Source: Megalopta genalis
Taxonomy: Eukaryota > Arthropoda > Insecta > Hymenoptera > Halictidae
NCBI RefSeq assembly: GCF_051020955.1
Contig: NW_027476367.1
Coordinates: 211,775 to 275,774 of the forward strand
Direction of reading: 5' to 3'
DNA length: 64,000 nt
The notes beneath the pieces are model-generated. The model saw only the letters and a list, made by a program, of their open reading frames with translations, did no database searches and was not told where the DNA came from. Below, piece after piece: positions 1 to 13,204 of the stretch (positions within the stretch are counted from its first letter, which is position 1; every line of letters starts with the position of its first letter). Made by a program: the position numbers and the translations under genes.

Positions 1-660
1 TGAAGCTAACTCGTTTGTTTCGCCTGCATTTGAAGCTATATCATTTATATCGTAAGTATGTGAAACTAAATCATTTATTTCGCATGGATTTGAAGCTAAG
101 CCTTCTGCTTCACATTGATTTGAAACTAAATCATGTGGTTCGCATGGATTTGAAGCTAAATCATGTGTTTCTCACAGATTTGAAGCTAACTCGTTTATTT
201 CGCCTGCATTTGAAGCTATATCAGTTATATCGCAAGTATTTGAAGCTAAATCATTTGTGTCGCATGGCTTTGAGGATAAGCCTCCTACTTCGCATTGATT
301 TGAAACTAAACCATGTGTTTCGCTTGGATTTGAAGCTAACTCGTTTGTTTCGCCTGCATTTGAAGCTATATCATTTATATCGCAAGTATATGAAGCTAAA
401 TCATTCGTTTCGCATGGATTTGAAGCTAACTCGTTTGTTTCGCCTGCATTGAAGCTATATCACTTCTATCGCAAGTATTTGAAGCTAAATCATTTGTGTC
501 GCATGGCTTTGAAGCTAAGTCTCCTACTTCGCATTGATTTGAAGCTAAACCATGTGTTTCGCACAGATTTGAAGCTAACTCGTTTGTTTCGCCTGCATTT
601 GATGCTATATCATTTATATCGCAAGTATATGAAGCTAAATCATTTGTGTTGCATGGCTTT
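1..660. repeat. Tail of a left-hand 6.6-kb HOR copy
   Basis: This segment aligns without a net length change to about 5,723-6,382 (offset 5,722). It shares the rare tctcacaga monomer end, the catgtggttcg variant and the 29-bp monomer at 449. It is therefore the end of another copy of the block that follows, joined at about 660. Substitutions are scattered, for example cttcacattg near 110 against cttcgcattg in the partner. Confidence 0.75.
449..478. repeat. 29-bp marker monomer (first of many)
   Basis: Here a monomer ending cctgca is followed by ttgaagctatatcacttct instead of tttgaag, a one-base loss. The same short monomer is found near 1,170, 1,409, 1,648, 5,540, 6,171, 6,410, 6,649, 6,796, 7,038, 7,817, 12,189, 12,820, 13,059, 15,875, 16,834, 17,972, 18,751, 19,290, 19,529, 20,308 and 21,087. 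In the right flank it is near 39,345, 39,493, 41,802, 42,671, 45,490, 46,359, 46,658, 47,737, 50,046, 50,345, 53,734, 54,033, 56,972, 57,271, 57,780, 61,619, 61,918 and 62,427. It shifts every reading frame and serves as a lineage tag. Confidence 0.9.
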
Positions 661-1125
661 GAAGCTAACTCGTTTGTTTCGCCTGCATTTGAAGCTATAT
701 CATTTATATCGCAAGTATGTGAAACTAAATCATTTGTTTCGCATGGATTTGAAGCTAAGCCTTCTGCTTCGCATTGATTTGAAACTAAATCATGTGTTTC
801 GCATGGAATTGGAGCTAAGCCTTCTACTTCACATTGATTTGAAACTAAATCATGTGGTTCGCATGGATTTGAAGCTAAATCATGTGTTTCGCACAGATTT
901 GAAGCTAACTCGTTTATTTCGCCTGCATTTGAAGCTATATCAGTTATATCGCAAGTATTTGAAGCTAAATCATTTGTGTCGCATGGCTTTGAGGATAAGC
1001 CTCCTACTTCGCATTGATTTGAAACTAAACCATGCGTTTCGCTTGGATTTGAAGCTAACTCGTTTGTTTCGCCTGCATTTGAAGCTATATCATTTATATC
1101 GCAAGTATATGAAGCTAAATCATTT

Positions 1126-1650
1126 GTGTTGCATGGCTTTGAAGCTAACTCGTTTGTTTCGCCTGCATTGAAGCTATATCACTTCTATCGCAAGTATTTG
1201 AAGCTAAATCATTTGTGTCGCATGGCTTTGAAGCTAAGCCTCCTACTTCGCATTGATTTGACGCTAAATCATGTGTTTCGCACAGATTTGAAGCTAACTC
1301 GTTTGTTTCGCCTGCATTTGAAGCTATATCATTTATATCGCAAGTATATGAAGCTGAATCATTTGTGTTGCATGGCTTTGAAGTTAACTCGTTTGTTTCG
1401 CCTGCATTGAAGCTATATCACTTCTATCGCAAGTATTTCAAGCTAAATCATTTGTGTCGCATGGCTTTGAGTATAAGCCTCCTACTTCGCATTGATTTGA
1501 AACTAAACCATTTGTTTCGCTTGGATTTGAAGATAACTCGTTTGTATCGCCTGCATTTGAAGCTATATCATTTATATCGCAAGTATATGAAGCTAAATCA
1601 TTTGTGTTGCATGGCTTTGAAGCTAACTCGTTTGTTTCGCCTGCATTGAA
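1126..1650. repeat. 239-bp octamer HOR run
   Basis: Equivalent points, the gtgttgcatgg motif, lie at 1,126, 1,365 and 1,604, spaced 239 bp. That is seven 30-bp monomers plus one 29-bp monomer. The monomer order is one pentamer followed by a shortened three-monomer set. The same run is copied at 7,774, 8,013 and 8,252 in the second 6.6-kb block. Confidence 0.85.
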
Positions 1651-3864
1651 GCTATATCACTTCTATCGCAAGTATTTGAAGCTGAAACATTTGTGTCGCA
1701 TGGATTTGAAGCTAAGCCTTTACTTCGCATTGATTTGGAACTAAATCATGTGTTTCGCTGGGATTTGAAGCTAACTCGTTTGTTTCGCATGCATTTGAAG
1801 CTACATCAATTGTATCGCAAGTATTTGAAGCTAAATCATTTGTGTCGCATGGCTTTGAGGATAAGCCTTCTACTTCGCATTAATTTGAAGGTAAATCACG
1901 TGCTTCGCTTGGATTTGAAGCTAACTCGTTTGTTTCGCCTGCATTTGAAGCTATATCATTTATATCGCAAGTATGTGAAACTAAATCATTTGTTTCGCAT
2001 GGATTTGAAGCTAAGCCTTCTGCTTCGCATTGATTTGAAACTAAATCATGTGTTTCGCATGGATTTGAAGCTAAGCCTTCTACTTCACATTGATTTGAAA
2101 CTAAATCATCTGTTTTGCTTGGATTTGAATCTAACTCGTTTGTTTCGCCTGCATTTGAAGCTTTATCAATTATATCGCAATTATCTGAAGCTAAATCATT
2201 TGTTTCTCATGTATGTGAAGCTAAGCCTTCTACTTCGCATTGATTTGAAACTAAACCATGTATTTCGCTGGGATTTGAAGCTAACTCGTCTGTTTCGCCT
2301 GCATTTGAAGCTATATCATTTATATCTCAAGTATATGAAGCTAAACCATTTGTTTCGGAAGAATATGTAGCTAAACCATGTGTTTCGCCTGGATTTGAAG
2401 CTAACTCGTTTGTTTCGCCTGCATTTGAAGCTAAATCAATTATATCGCAAGTATTTGAAGCTGAATCATTTGTGTCGCATGGCTTTGAGGATAAGCCTTC
2501 TACTTCGCCTTAATTTGAAGGTAAATCATGTGTTTCGCTTGGATTTGAAGCTAAGCCTTCTACTTCGCATTGATTTGTAGCTAAATCATTTGTTTCGCAT
2601 GCATTTGGAGCTAACTCGATAGTTTCTCCTGCATTTGAAGCTATATCACTTATATCATAAATATCTGAACCTAAAGCATTTGTTTCGCATGGATATGATG
2701 CTTACTCGTCTGTTTCGCCTGCTTTTGGTGCTATATCACTTATATCGCAATTATTTGAATCTAAATCATCTGCTTCTCATGTATTTGAAGCTAAGCCTAC
2801 TACTTCACATGGATTTGAAGCTACAACATGCGTTTCGCATGGATTTGAAGCTAACTCGTTTGTTTCGCATGCAGTTGAAGCTAAATCATGTTTATTACAG
2901 GTATCTGAAGCTAAACCATTTGTTTCGCAAGAATATGAAGCTAAACCATGTGTTTCGCATGAATTTGAAGCTAAATCATGTGTTTCGCATATATTTGAAG
3001 CTGACTCGTTTGTGTTGCCTGCATTTGGAGCTATATCATTTATATCGCAAGTATTTGAAGCGAAATCATTTGTTTCGCACGGTTTATGAAGCCAAACTTT
3101 CTACATCGCGTTTATTTGAAGCTAAATCATGTGTTTCGCTTTGATTTGAAGCTAAATCATGTGTTCCGCATGGATTGGGAGCTAACTCGTTTGTTTCGCA
3201 TGTATTTGAAGATATATCAATTATATCGCAAGTATTTGAAGCTAAATCATTTGTTTCGCATGGCTTCGAAGATAAGCCTTCTATTTCGCATTAATTTGAA
3301 GGTAAATCATGTGTTTCGCTTGAATTTGAAGGTAACTCGTTCGTTTCGCCTGCGTTTGAAGCTATATCACTTCTATCGCAAGTATTTGAAGCTAACTCGT
3401 CTGTTTCGCCTGCAATGCAGCTATATCACTTCTATAGCAAGTATTTGAAGCGAAATCATTTGTGACGCATGGATTTGAAGCTATATCATTTATATCGCAA
3501 GTACGTGAAGTTAAATCATTTGTTTCGCATGGATTTGAAGCTAAGCCTTCTACTTCGCATTGATTTGAAACTAAATCATGTGTTTCGCTTGGATTTGAAG
3601 CTAACTCGTTTGTTTCGCCTGCATTGCAGCTATATCACTTCTATAGCAAGTATTTGAAGCTAAATCATTTGTGTCGCATGGATTTGAAGCTATATCACTT
3701 ATATCGCAAGTATATGAAGCTAAACCATGTGTTTTGCTTGGATTTGAAGCTAAATCATGTGTTTCGCATGGATTTGGAACTAACTCGTTTCTTTCGCCTG
3801 CATTTGAAGCTATATCAATTATATCGCAAGTATTTGAAGCTAAATCAATTTTGTCGCGTGTATT

Positions 3865-4494
3865 TCAAGCTACGCCTTCTACTTCGCATTGATTTGAAGC
3901 TACATCATGCGTTTCGCATGGATTTGAATCTAACTCGTTTATTTCGCATTGATTTGATGCTAAGCCTTCAACTTCGCATTGATTCGAAGCTAAATCGTTT
4001 GTTTCCCTTGCATATGAAGCTAACGCGATTGTTTCGCATGCGGTTGAAGCTAAATCATGTTTATCACAAGTATATGAAGCTAAACCATTTGTTTCGCAAG
4101 AATATGAAGATAAACCACGTGTTTCGCTTGGATTTGTAGCAAAATCATGTGTTTCGCATGGATTTGAAACTAATTCGTTTGTTTCGCCTGCATTTGAAGC
4201 TAAATCATGTTTATCACAAGTATTTGAATCTAAACCATTTGTTTCGCAAGAATATGAAGCTAAACCATGTGTTTCGCTTGGATTTGAAGCTAAATCATGT
4301 GTTTCGCATAGATTTGAAGCTAACTCGTTTGTTTCTCCTGCATTTGAAGCTATATCATTTATATCGCAAGTATGTGAAGCTAAATCATTTGTTTCGCATC
4401 GATTTGAAGCTAAGCCTTCTACTTCGCATTGATTTGAAACTAAATCATGTGTATCGCTTGGATTTGAAGCTAACTCGTTTGTTTCTCCTTGCAT
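3865..4494 (-). other. Minus-strand decapeptide frame, 209 codons (copied at 10,513-11,142)
   Basis: Open minus-strand frame containing two type-II sets (PSETHGLASY, SCETNGLDSN, TCDKHDLASN, AGETNELVSN). It starts where a one-base insertion (cctt before gcattt, about 4,489) breaks the upstream frame. It ends where tca has become tga. An identical-length ORF at 10,513-11,142 is just the 6,648-bp duplicate. The ends are set by mutations in the repeat, which argues against a real gene. Confidence 0.2.
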
Positions 4495-6128
4495 TTGAAG
4501 CTATATCATTTATATCGCAAGTATGTGAAGCTAAATCGTGTGTTTCTCATGGATTTGAAGCTAAGCGTTCTACCTCACATTGATTTGAAACTAAATCATG
4601 TGTTTCGCATGGATTTGAAGCAGAATCTTCCACATCGCATTGATTTGCAGCTAAATTATGTGTTTCGCATGGATTTGGATCTAGACATTCTATATCGCAT
4701 TGATTTGAAGTTAGTCATGTTTTTTGCATGGATTTGTAGCTAACACATTTGTATCGCCTGCAGTTGACTCTATATCACTTAATCGCAAGTATTTGAATCT
4801 AAATCATTGGTTCCGCATGGATTTGGAGCTAAGCCTTCTACTTCGCATTTATTTGTAGCTAACTCATTTGTTTCGCATGGATTTGGAGCTAACTCGATAG
4901 TTTCTCCTGCACTTGAAGCTCCATCCCTTATATCGCAAGTATCTGAACCTAAAGCATTTGTTTCGCATTGATTTGATGCTAACTCGAGTGTTTCGCCTGC
5001 TTTTGGTGCTATATCACTTATATCGCAATTATCTGAAGCTAAATCATTTGTTTCTCATGTATTTGTAGCTAAGCCTCCTACTTCGCATTGATTTGGAGCT
5101 ATAACATTTGTGTCGCATGGATTTGAACCTAACTCGTTTGTTTCGCATGCAGTTGAATCTAAATCATGTTTATCACAAGTATATGAAACTAAACCATTGG
5201 TTCCGCATGGATTTGGAGCTATGTCTTCTACTTCGTATTGATTTGTAGCTAAATAATTTGTTTCGCATGGATTTGAAGCTAACTCGTTTGTTTCGCATGC
5301 AGTTGAAGCTAAATCATGTTTATCACAAGTATCTGAAACTAAACCATATGTTTCGCAAGAATATGAAGCTAAACCATGTGTTTCAGATGAATTTGAAGCT
5401 AAATCATGTGTTTTGCATGGATTTGTAGCTAACTCGATTGTTTCCTCTGCATTTGAAGCTACATCACTTATATCGCAAGTATATGAAGCTAAATCATTTG
5501 TGTTGCATGGCTTTGAAGCTAACTCGTTTGTTTCGCCTGCATTGAAGCTATATCACTTCTATCGCAAGTATTTGAAGCTAAATCATTTGTGTCGCATGGA
5601 TTTGAAGCTAAGCCTTCTACTTCGCATTGATTTGGAACTAAATCATGTGTTTCGCTTGGATTTGAAGCTAACTCGTTTGTTTCACCTGCATTTGAAGCTA
5701 TATCATTTATATCGCAAGTATGTGAAACTAAATCATTTATTTCGCATGCATTTGAAGCTAAGCCTTCTGCTTCGCATTGATTTGAAACTAAATCATGTGT
5801 TTCGCATGGATTTGAAGCTAAGCCTTCTACTTCACATTGATTTGAAACTAAATCATGTGGTTCGCATGGATTTGAAGCTAAATCATGTGTTTCTCACAGA
5901 TTTGAAGCTAACTCGTTTATTTCGCCTGCATTTGAAGCTATATCAGTTATATCGCAAGTATTTGAAGCTAAATCATTTGTGTCGCATGGCTTTGAGGATA
6001 AGCCTCCTACTTCGCATTGATTTGAAACTAAACCATGTGTTTCGCTTGGATTTGAAGCTAACTCGTTTGTTTCGCCTGCATTTGAAGCTATATCATTTAT
6101 ATCGCAAGTATATGAAGCTAAATCATTT

Positions 6129-6800
6129 GTGTTGCATGGCTTTGAAGCTAACTCGTTTGTTTCGCCTGCATTGAAGCTATATCACTTCTATCGCAAGTAT
6201 TTGAAGCTAAATCATTTGTGTCGCATGGCTTTGAAGCTAAGTCTCCTACTTCGCATTGATTTGAAGCTAAACCATGTGTTTCGCACAGATTTGAAGCTAA
6301 CTCGTTTGTTTCGCCTGCATTTGATGCTATATCATTTATATCGCAAGTATATGAAGCTAAATCATTTGTGTTGCATGGCTTTGAAGCTAACTCGTTTGTT
6401 TCGCCTGCATTGAAGCTATATCACTTCTATCGCAAGTATTTGAAGCTAAATCATTTGTGTCGCATGGCTTTGAAGCTAAGTCTCCTACTTCGCATTGATT
6501 TGAAGCTAAACCATGTGTTTCGCACAGATTTGAAGCTAACTCGTTTGTTTCGCCTGCATTTGATGCTATATCATTTATATCGCAAGTATATGAAGCTAAA
6601 TCATTTGTGTTGCATGGCTTTGAAGCTAACTCGTTTGTTTCGCCTGCATTGAAGCTATATCACTTCTATCGCAAGTATTTGAAGCTAAATCATTTGTGTC
6701 GCATGGATTTGAAGCTAAGCCTTCTACTTCGCATTGATTTGGAACTAAATCATGTGTTTCGCTGGGATTTGAAGCTAACTCGTTTGTATCGCCTGCATTG
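6129..6800. repeat. 239-bp octamer HOR run
   Basis: The gtgttgcatgg landmark recurs at 6,129, 6,368 and 6,607, again at 239-bp spacing, with the 29-bp monomer at the end of each octamer. The first two octamers look identical by eye. The third carries the cgctgggattt variant. The counterpart at 12,777 and 13,016 has one octamer fewer, which shows copy-number change in whole HOR steps. Confidence 0.85.
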
Positions 6801-6994
6801 AAGCTATATCACTTCTATCGCAAGTATTTGAAGCTAAATCATTTGTGTCGCATGGCTTTGAAGCTAAGTCTCCTACTTCGCATTGATTTGAAGCTAAACC
6901 ATGTGTTTCGCACAGATTTGAAGCTAACTCGTTTGTTTCGCCTGCATTTGATGCTATATCATTTATATCGCAAGTATATGAAGCTAAATCATTT

Positions 6995-7773
6995 GTGTTG
7001 CATGGCTTTGAAGCTAACTCGTTTGTTTCGCCTGCATTGAAGCTATATCACTTCTATCGCAAGTATTTGAAGCTAAATCATTTGTGTCGCATGGATTTGA
7101 AGCTAAGCCTTCTACTTCGCATTGATTTGGAACTAAATCATGTGTTTCGCTGGGATTTGAAGCTAACTCGTTTGTTTCGCATGCATTTGAAGCTATATCA
7201 ATTGTATCGCAAGTATTTGAAGCTAAATCATTTGTGTCGCCTGGCTTTGAGGATAAGCCTTCTAATTCGCATTAATTTGAAGGTAAATCACGTGCTTCGC
7301 TTGGATTTGAAGCTAACTCGTTTGTTCCGCCTGCATTTGAAGCTATATCATTTATATCGCAAGTATGTGAAACTAAATCATTTGTTTCGCATGGATTTGA
7401 AGCTAAGCCTTCTGCTTCGCATTGATTTGAAACTAAATCATGTGTTTCGCATGGAATTGAAGCTAAGCCTTCTACTTCACATTGATTTGAAACTAAATCA
7501 TGTGGTTCGCATGGATTTGAAGCTAAATCATGTGTTTCGCACAGATTTGAAGCTAACTCGTTTATTTCGCCTGCATTTGAAGCTATATCAGTTATATCGC
7601 AAGTATTTGAAGCTAAATCATTTGTGTCGCATGGCTTTGAGGATAAGCCTCCTACTTCGCATTGATTTGAAACTAAACCATGCGTTTCGCTTGGATTTGA
7701 AGCTAACTCGTTTGTTTCGCCTGCATTTGAAGCTATATCATTTATATCGCAAGTATATGAAGCTAAATCATTT
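6995..7773. repeat. 779-bp 26-mer HOR
   Basis: From gtgttgcatgg at 6,995 to the same motif at 7,774 is 779 bp, which is 26 monomers with one 29-bp member. The monomer order matches the 779-bp HORs starting at 17,929, 19,486 and 20,265, about 10 kb away. It spans the junction between the two 6.6-kb copies at 7,309. This suggests the 6.6-kb duplication was resolved by exchange within this HOR. Confidence 0.75.
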
Positions 7774-10700
7774 GTGTTGCATGGCTTTGAAGCTAACTCG
7801 TTTGTTTCGCCTGCATTGAAGCTATATCACTTCTATCGCAAGTATTTGAAGCTAAATCATTTGTGTCGCATGGCTTTGAAGCTAAGCCTCCTACTTCGCA
7901 TTGATTTGAAGCTAAATCATGTGTTTCGCACAGATTTGAAGCTAACTCGTTTGTTTCGCCTGCATTTGAAGCTATATCATTTATATCGCAAGTATATGAA
8001 GCTGAATCATTTGTGTTGCATGGCTTTGAAGTTAACTCGTTTGTTTCGCCTGCATTGAAGCTATATCACTTCTATCGCAAGTATTTCAAGCTAAATCATT
8101 TGTGTCGCATGGCTTTGAGTATAAGCCTCCTACTTCGCATTGATTTGAAACTAAACCATTTGTTTCGCTTGGATTTGAAGCTAACTCGTTTGTATCGCCT
8201 GCATTTGAAGCTATATCATTTATATCGCAAGTATATGAAGCTAAATCATTTGTGTTGCATGGCTTTGAAGCTAACTCGTTTGTTTCGCCTGCATTGAAGC
8301 TATATCACTTCTATCGCAAGTATTTGAAGCTGAATCATTTGTGTCGCATGGATTTGAAGCTAAGCCTTTACTTCGCATTGATTTGGAACTAAATCATGTG
8401 TTTCGCTGGGATTTGAAGCTAACTCGTTTGTTTCGCATGCATTTGAAGCTACATCAATTGTATCGCAAGTATTTGAAGCTAAATCATTTGTGTCGCATGG
8501 CTTTGAGGATAAGCCTTCTACTTCGCATTAATTTGAAGGTAAATCACGTGCTTCGCTTGGATTTGAAGCTAACTCGTTTGTTTCGCCTGCATTTGAAGCT
8601 ATATCATTTATATCGCAAGTATGTGAAACTAAATCATTTGTTTCGCATGGATTTGAAGCTAAGCCTTCTGCTTCGCATTGATTTGAAACTAAATCATGTG
8701 TTTCGCATGGATTTGAAGCTAAGCCTTCTACTTCACATTGATTTGAAACTAAATCATCTGTTTTGCTTGGATTTGAATCTAACTCGTTTGTTTCGCCTGC
8801 ATTTGAAGCTTTATCAATTATATCGCAATTATCTGAAGCTAAATCATTTGTTTCTCATGTATGTGAAGCTAAGCCTTCTACTTCGCATTGATTTGAAACT
8901 AAACCATGTATTTCGCTGGGATTTGAAGCTAACTCGTCTGTTTCGCCTGCATTTGAAGCTATATCATTTATATCTCAAGTATATGAAGCTAAACCATTTG
9001 TTTCGGAAGAATATGTAGCTAAACCATGTGTTTCGCCTGGATTTGAAGCTAACTCGTTTGTTTCGCCTGCATTTGAAGCTAAATCAATTATATCGCAAGT
9101 ATTTGAAGCTGAATCATTTGTGTCGCATGGCTTTGAGGATAAGCCTTCTACTTCGCCTTAATTTGAAGGTAAATCATGTGTTTCGCTTGGATTTGAAGCT
9201 AAGCCTTCTACTTCGCATTGATTTGTAGCTAAATCATTTGTTTCGCATGCATTTGGAGCTAACTCGATAGTTTCTCCTGCATTTGAAGCTATATCACTTA
9301 TATCATAAATATCTGAACCTAAAGCATTTGTTTCGCATGGATATGATGCTTACTCGTCTGTTTCGCCTGCTTTTGGTGCTATATCACTTATATCGCAATT
9401 ATTTGAATCTAAATCATCTGCTTCTCATGTATTTGAAGCTAAGCCTACTACTTCACATGGATTTGAAGCTACAACATGCGTTTCGCATGGATTTGAAGCT
9501 AACTCGTTTGTTTCGCATGCAGTTGAAGCTAAATCATGTTTATTACAGGTATCTGAAGCTAAACCATTTGTTTCGCAAGAATATGAAGCTAAACCATGTG
9601 TTTCGCATGAATTTGAAGCTAAATCATGTGTTTCGCCTATATTTGAAGCTGACTCGTTTGTGTTGCCTGCATTTGGAGCTATATCATTTATATCGCAAGT
9701 ATTTGAAGCGAAATCATTTGTTTCGCACGGTTTATGAAGCCAAACTTTCTACATCGCGTTTATTTGAAGCTAAATCATGTGTTTCGCTTTGATTTGAAGC
9801 TAAATCATGTGTTCCGCATGGATTGGGAGCTAACTCGTTTGTTTCGCATGTATTTGAAGATATATCAATTATATCGCAAGTATTTGAAGCTAAATCATTT
9901 GTTTCGCATGGCTTCGAAGATAAGCCTTCTATTTCGCATTAATTTGAAGGTAAATCATGTGTTTCGCTTGAATTTGAAGGTAACTCGTTCGTTTCGCCTG
10001 CGTTTGAAGCTATACCACTTCTATCGCAAGTATTTGAAGCTAACTCGTCTGTTTCGCCTGCAATGCAGCTATATCACTTCTATAGCAAGTATTTGAAGCG
10101 AAATCATTTGTGACGCATGGATTTGAAGCTATATCATTTATATCGCAAGTACGTGAAGTTAAATCATTTGTTTCGCATGGATTTGAAGCTAAGCCTTCTA
10201 CTTCGCATTGATTTGAAACTAAATCATGTGTTTCGCTTGGATTTGAAGCTAACTCGTTTGTTTCGCCTGCATTGCAGCTATATCACTTCTATAGCAAGTA
10301 TTTGAAGCTAAATCATTTGTGTCGCATGGATTTGAAGCTATATCACTTATATCGCAAGTATATGAAGCTAAACCATGTGTTTTGCTTGGATTTGAAGCTA
10401 AATCATGTGTTTCGCATGGATTTGGAACTAACTCGTTTCTTTCGCCTGCATTTGAAGCTATATCAATTATATCGCAAGTATTTGAAGCTAAATCAATTTT
10501 GTCGCGTGTATTTCAAGCTACGCCTTCTACTTCGCATTGATTTGAAGCTACATCATGCGTTTCGCATGGATTTGAATCTAACTCGTTTATTTCGCATTGA
10601 TTTGATGCTAAGCCTTCAACTTCGCATTGATTCGAAGCTAAATCGTTTGTTTCCCTTGCATATGAAGCTAACGCGATTGTTTCGCATGCGGTTGAAGCTA

Positions 10701-13204
10701 AATCATGTTTATCACAAGTATATGAAGCTAAACCATTTGTTTCGCAAGAATATGAAGATAAACCACGTGTTTCGCTTGGATTTGTAGCAAAATCATGTGT
10801 TTCGCATGGATTTGAAACTAATTCGTTTGTTTCGCCTGCATTTGAAGCTAAATCATGTTTATCACAAGTATTTGAATCTAAACCATTTGTTTCGCAAGAA
10901 TATGAAGCTAAACCATGTGTTTCGCTTGGATTTGAAGCTAAATCATGTGTTTCGCATAGATTTGAAGCTAACTCGTTTGTTTCTCCTGCATTTGAAGCTA
11001 TATCATTTATATCGCAAGTATGTGAAGCTAAATCATTTGTTTCGCATCGATTTGAAGCTAAGCCTTCTACTTCGCATTGATTTGAAACTAAATCATGTGT
11101 ATCGCTTGGATTTGAAGCTAACTCGTTTGTTTCTCCTTGCATTTGAAGCTATATCATTTATATCGCAAGTATGTGAAGCTAAATCGTGTGTTTCTCATGG
11201 ATTTGAAGCTAAGCGTTCTACCTCACATTGATTTGAAACTAAATCATGTGTTTCGCATGGATTTGAAGCAGAATCTTCCACATCGCATTGATTTGCAGCT
11301 AAATTATGTGTTTCGCATGGATTTGGATCTAGACATTCTATATCGCATTGATTTGAAGTTAGTCATGTTTTTTGCATGGATTTGTAGCTAACACATTTGT
11401 ATCGCCTGCAGTTGACTCTATATCACTTAATCGCAAGTATTTGAATCTAAATCATTGGTTCCGCATGGATTTGGAGCTAAGCCTTCTACTTCGCATTTAT
11501 TTGTAGCTAACTCATTTGTTTCGCATGGATTTGGATCTAACTCGATAGTTTCTCCTGCACTTGAAGCTCCATCCCTTATATCGCAAGTATCTGAACCTAA
11601 AGCATTTGTTTCGCATTGATTTGATGCTAACTCGAGTGTTTCGCCTGCTTTTGGTGCTATATCACTTATATCGCAATTATCTGAAGCTAAATCATTTGTT
11701 TCTCATGTATTTGTAGCTAAGCCTCCTACTTCGCATTGATTTGGAGCTATAACATTTGTGTCGCATGGATTTGAAGCTAACTCGTTTGTTTCGCATGCAG
11801 TTGAATCTAAATCATGTTTATCACAAGTATATGAAACTAAACCATTGGTTCCGCATGGATTTGGAGCTATGTCTTCTACTTCGTATTGATTTGTAGCTAA
11901 ATAATTTGTTTCGCATGGATTTGAAGCTAACCCGTTTGTTTCGCATGCAGTTGAAGCTAAATCATGTTTATCACAAGTATCTGAAACTAAACCATATGTT
12001 TCGCAAGAATATGAAGCTAAACCATGTGTTTCAGATGAATTTGAAGCTAAATCATGTGTTTTGCATGGATTTGTAGCTAACTCGATTGTTTCCTCTGCAT
12101 TTGAAGCTACATCACTTATATCGCAAGTATATGAAGCTAAATCATTTGTGTTGCATGGCTTTGAAGCTAACTCGTTTGTTTCGCCTGCATTGAAGCTATA
12201 TCACTTCTATCGCAAGTATTTGAAGCTAAATCATTTGTGTCGCATGGATTTGAAGCTAAGCCTTCTACTTCGCATTGATTTGGAACTAAATCATGTGTTT
12301 CGCTTGGATTTGAAGCTAACTCGTTTGTTTCACCTGCATTTGAAGCTATATCATTTATATCGCAAGTATGTGAAACTAAATCATTTATTTCGCATGGATT
12401 TGAAGCTAAGCCTTCTGCTTCGCATTGATTTGAAACTAAATCATGTGTTTCGCATGGATTTGAAGCTAAGCCTTCTACTTCACATTGATTTGAAACTAAA
12501 TCATGTGGTTCGCATGGATTTGAAGCTAAATCATGTGTTTCTCACAGATTTGAAGCTAACTCGTTTATTTCGCCTGCATTTGTAGCTATATCAGTTATAT
12601 CGCAAGTATTTGAAGCTAAATCATTTGTGTCGCATGGCTTTGAGGATAAGCCTCCTACTTCGCATTGATTTGAAACTAAACCATGTGTTTCGCTTGGATT
12701 TGAAGCTAACTCGTTTGTTTCGCCTGCATTTGAAGTTATATCATTTATATCGCAAGTATATGAAGCTAAATCATTTGTGTTGCATGGCTTTGAAGCTAAC
12801 TCGTTTGTTTCGCCTGCATTGAAGCTATATCACTTCTATCGCAAGTATTTGAAGCTAAATCATTTGTGTCGCATGGCTTTGAAGCTAAGTCTCCTACTTC
12901 GCATTGATTTGAAGCTAAACCATGTGTTTCGCACAGATTTGAAGCTAATTCGTTTGTTTCGCCTGCATTTGATGCTATATCATTTATATCGCAAGTATAT
13001 GAAGCTAAATCATTTGTGTTGCATGGCTTTGAAGCTAACTCGTTTGTTTCGCCTGCATTGAAGCTATATCACTTCTATCGCAAGTATTTGAAGCTAAATC
13101 ATTTGTGTCGCATGGATTTGAAGCTAAGCCTTCTACTTCGCATTGATTTGGAACTAAATCATGTGTTTCGCTGGGATTTGAAGCTAACTCGTTTGTATCG
13201 CCTG
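7309..13204. repeat. 6,648-bp HOR, copy 2 (one 239-bp octamer shorter)
   Basis: The partner of 661-6,795. The offset is 6,648 up to about 13,113 and 6,409 afterwards, a change of exactly 239 bp, so this copy has one octamer fewer. The two copies differ only by scattered substitutions. One example is cgcatatattt at about 2,988 against cgcctatattt at about 9,636. Others are g/t and c/t changes near 11,538 and 11,931. This indicates a recent segmental duplication within the array. Confidence 0.83.

Larger units (their letters stand above)
661..7308. repeat. 6,648-bp HOR, copy 1
   Basis: Copy 1 of a tandem duplication with offset 6,648. Landmarks repeat at exactly that distance: the cctttacttcg deletion monomer (about 1,717 and 8,365), the cgcacggtttatgaagcc variant (3,077 and 9,725), the cctccttgcattt-type one-base insertion (about 4,489 and 11,137) and the monomer reading catgttttttgcatgg (about 4,707 and 11,355). 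The left junction falls on a monomer boundary near 661, where the preceding monomer ends catggc here but cttgga at 7,309. It contains two local 239-bp octamer runs (1,126-1,650 and 6,129-6,800). Confidence 0.85.

Noticed and set aside
3384..3660. Short ORFs where the 29-bp-like monomer reads gcaatgcagc or gcattgcagc, with an atg that looks like a start
   Set aside because: The atg is a one-base variant of the repeat, with no upstream signals and the same repeat on both sides.
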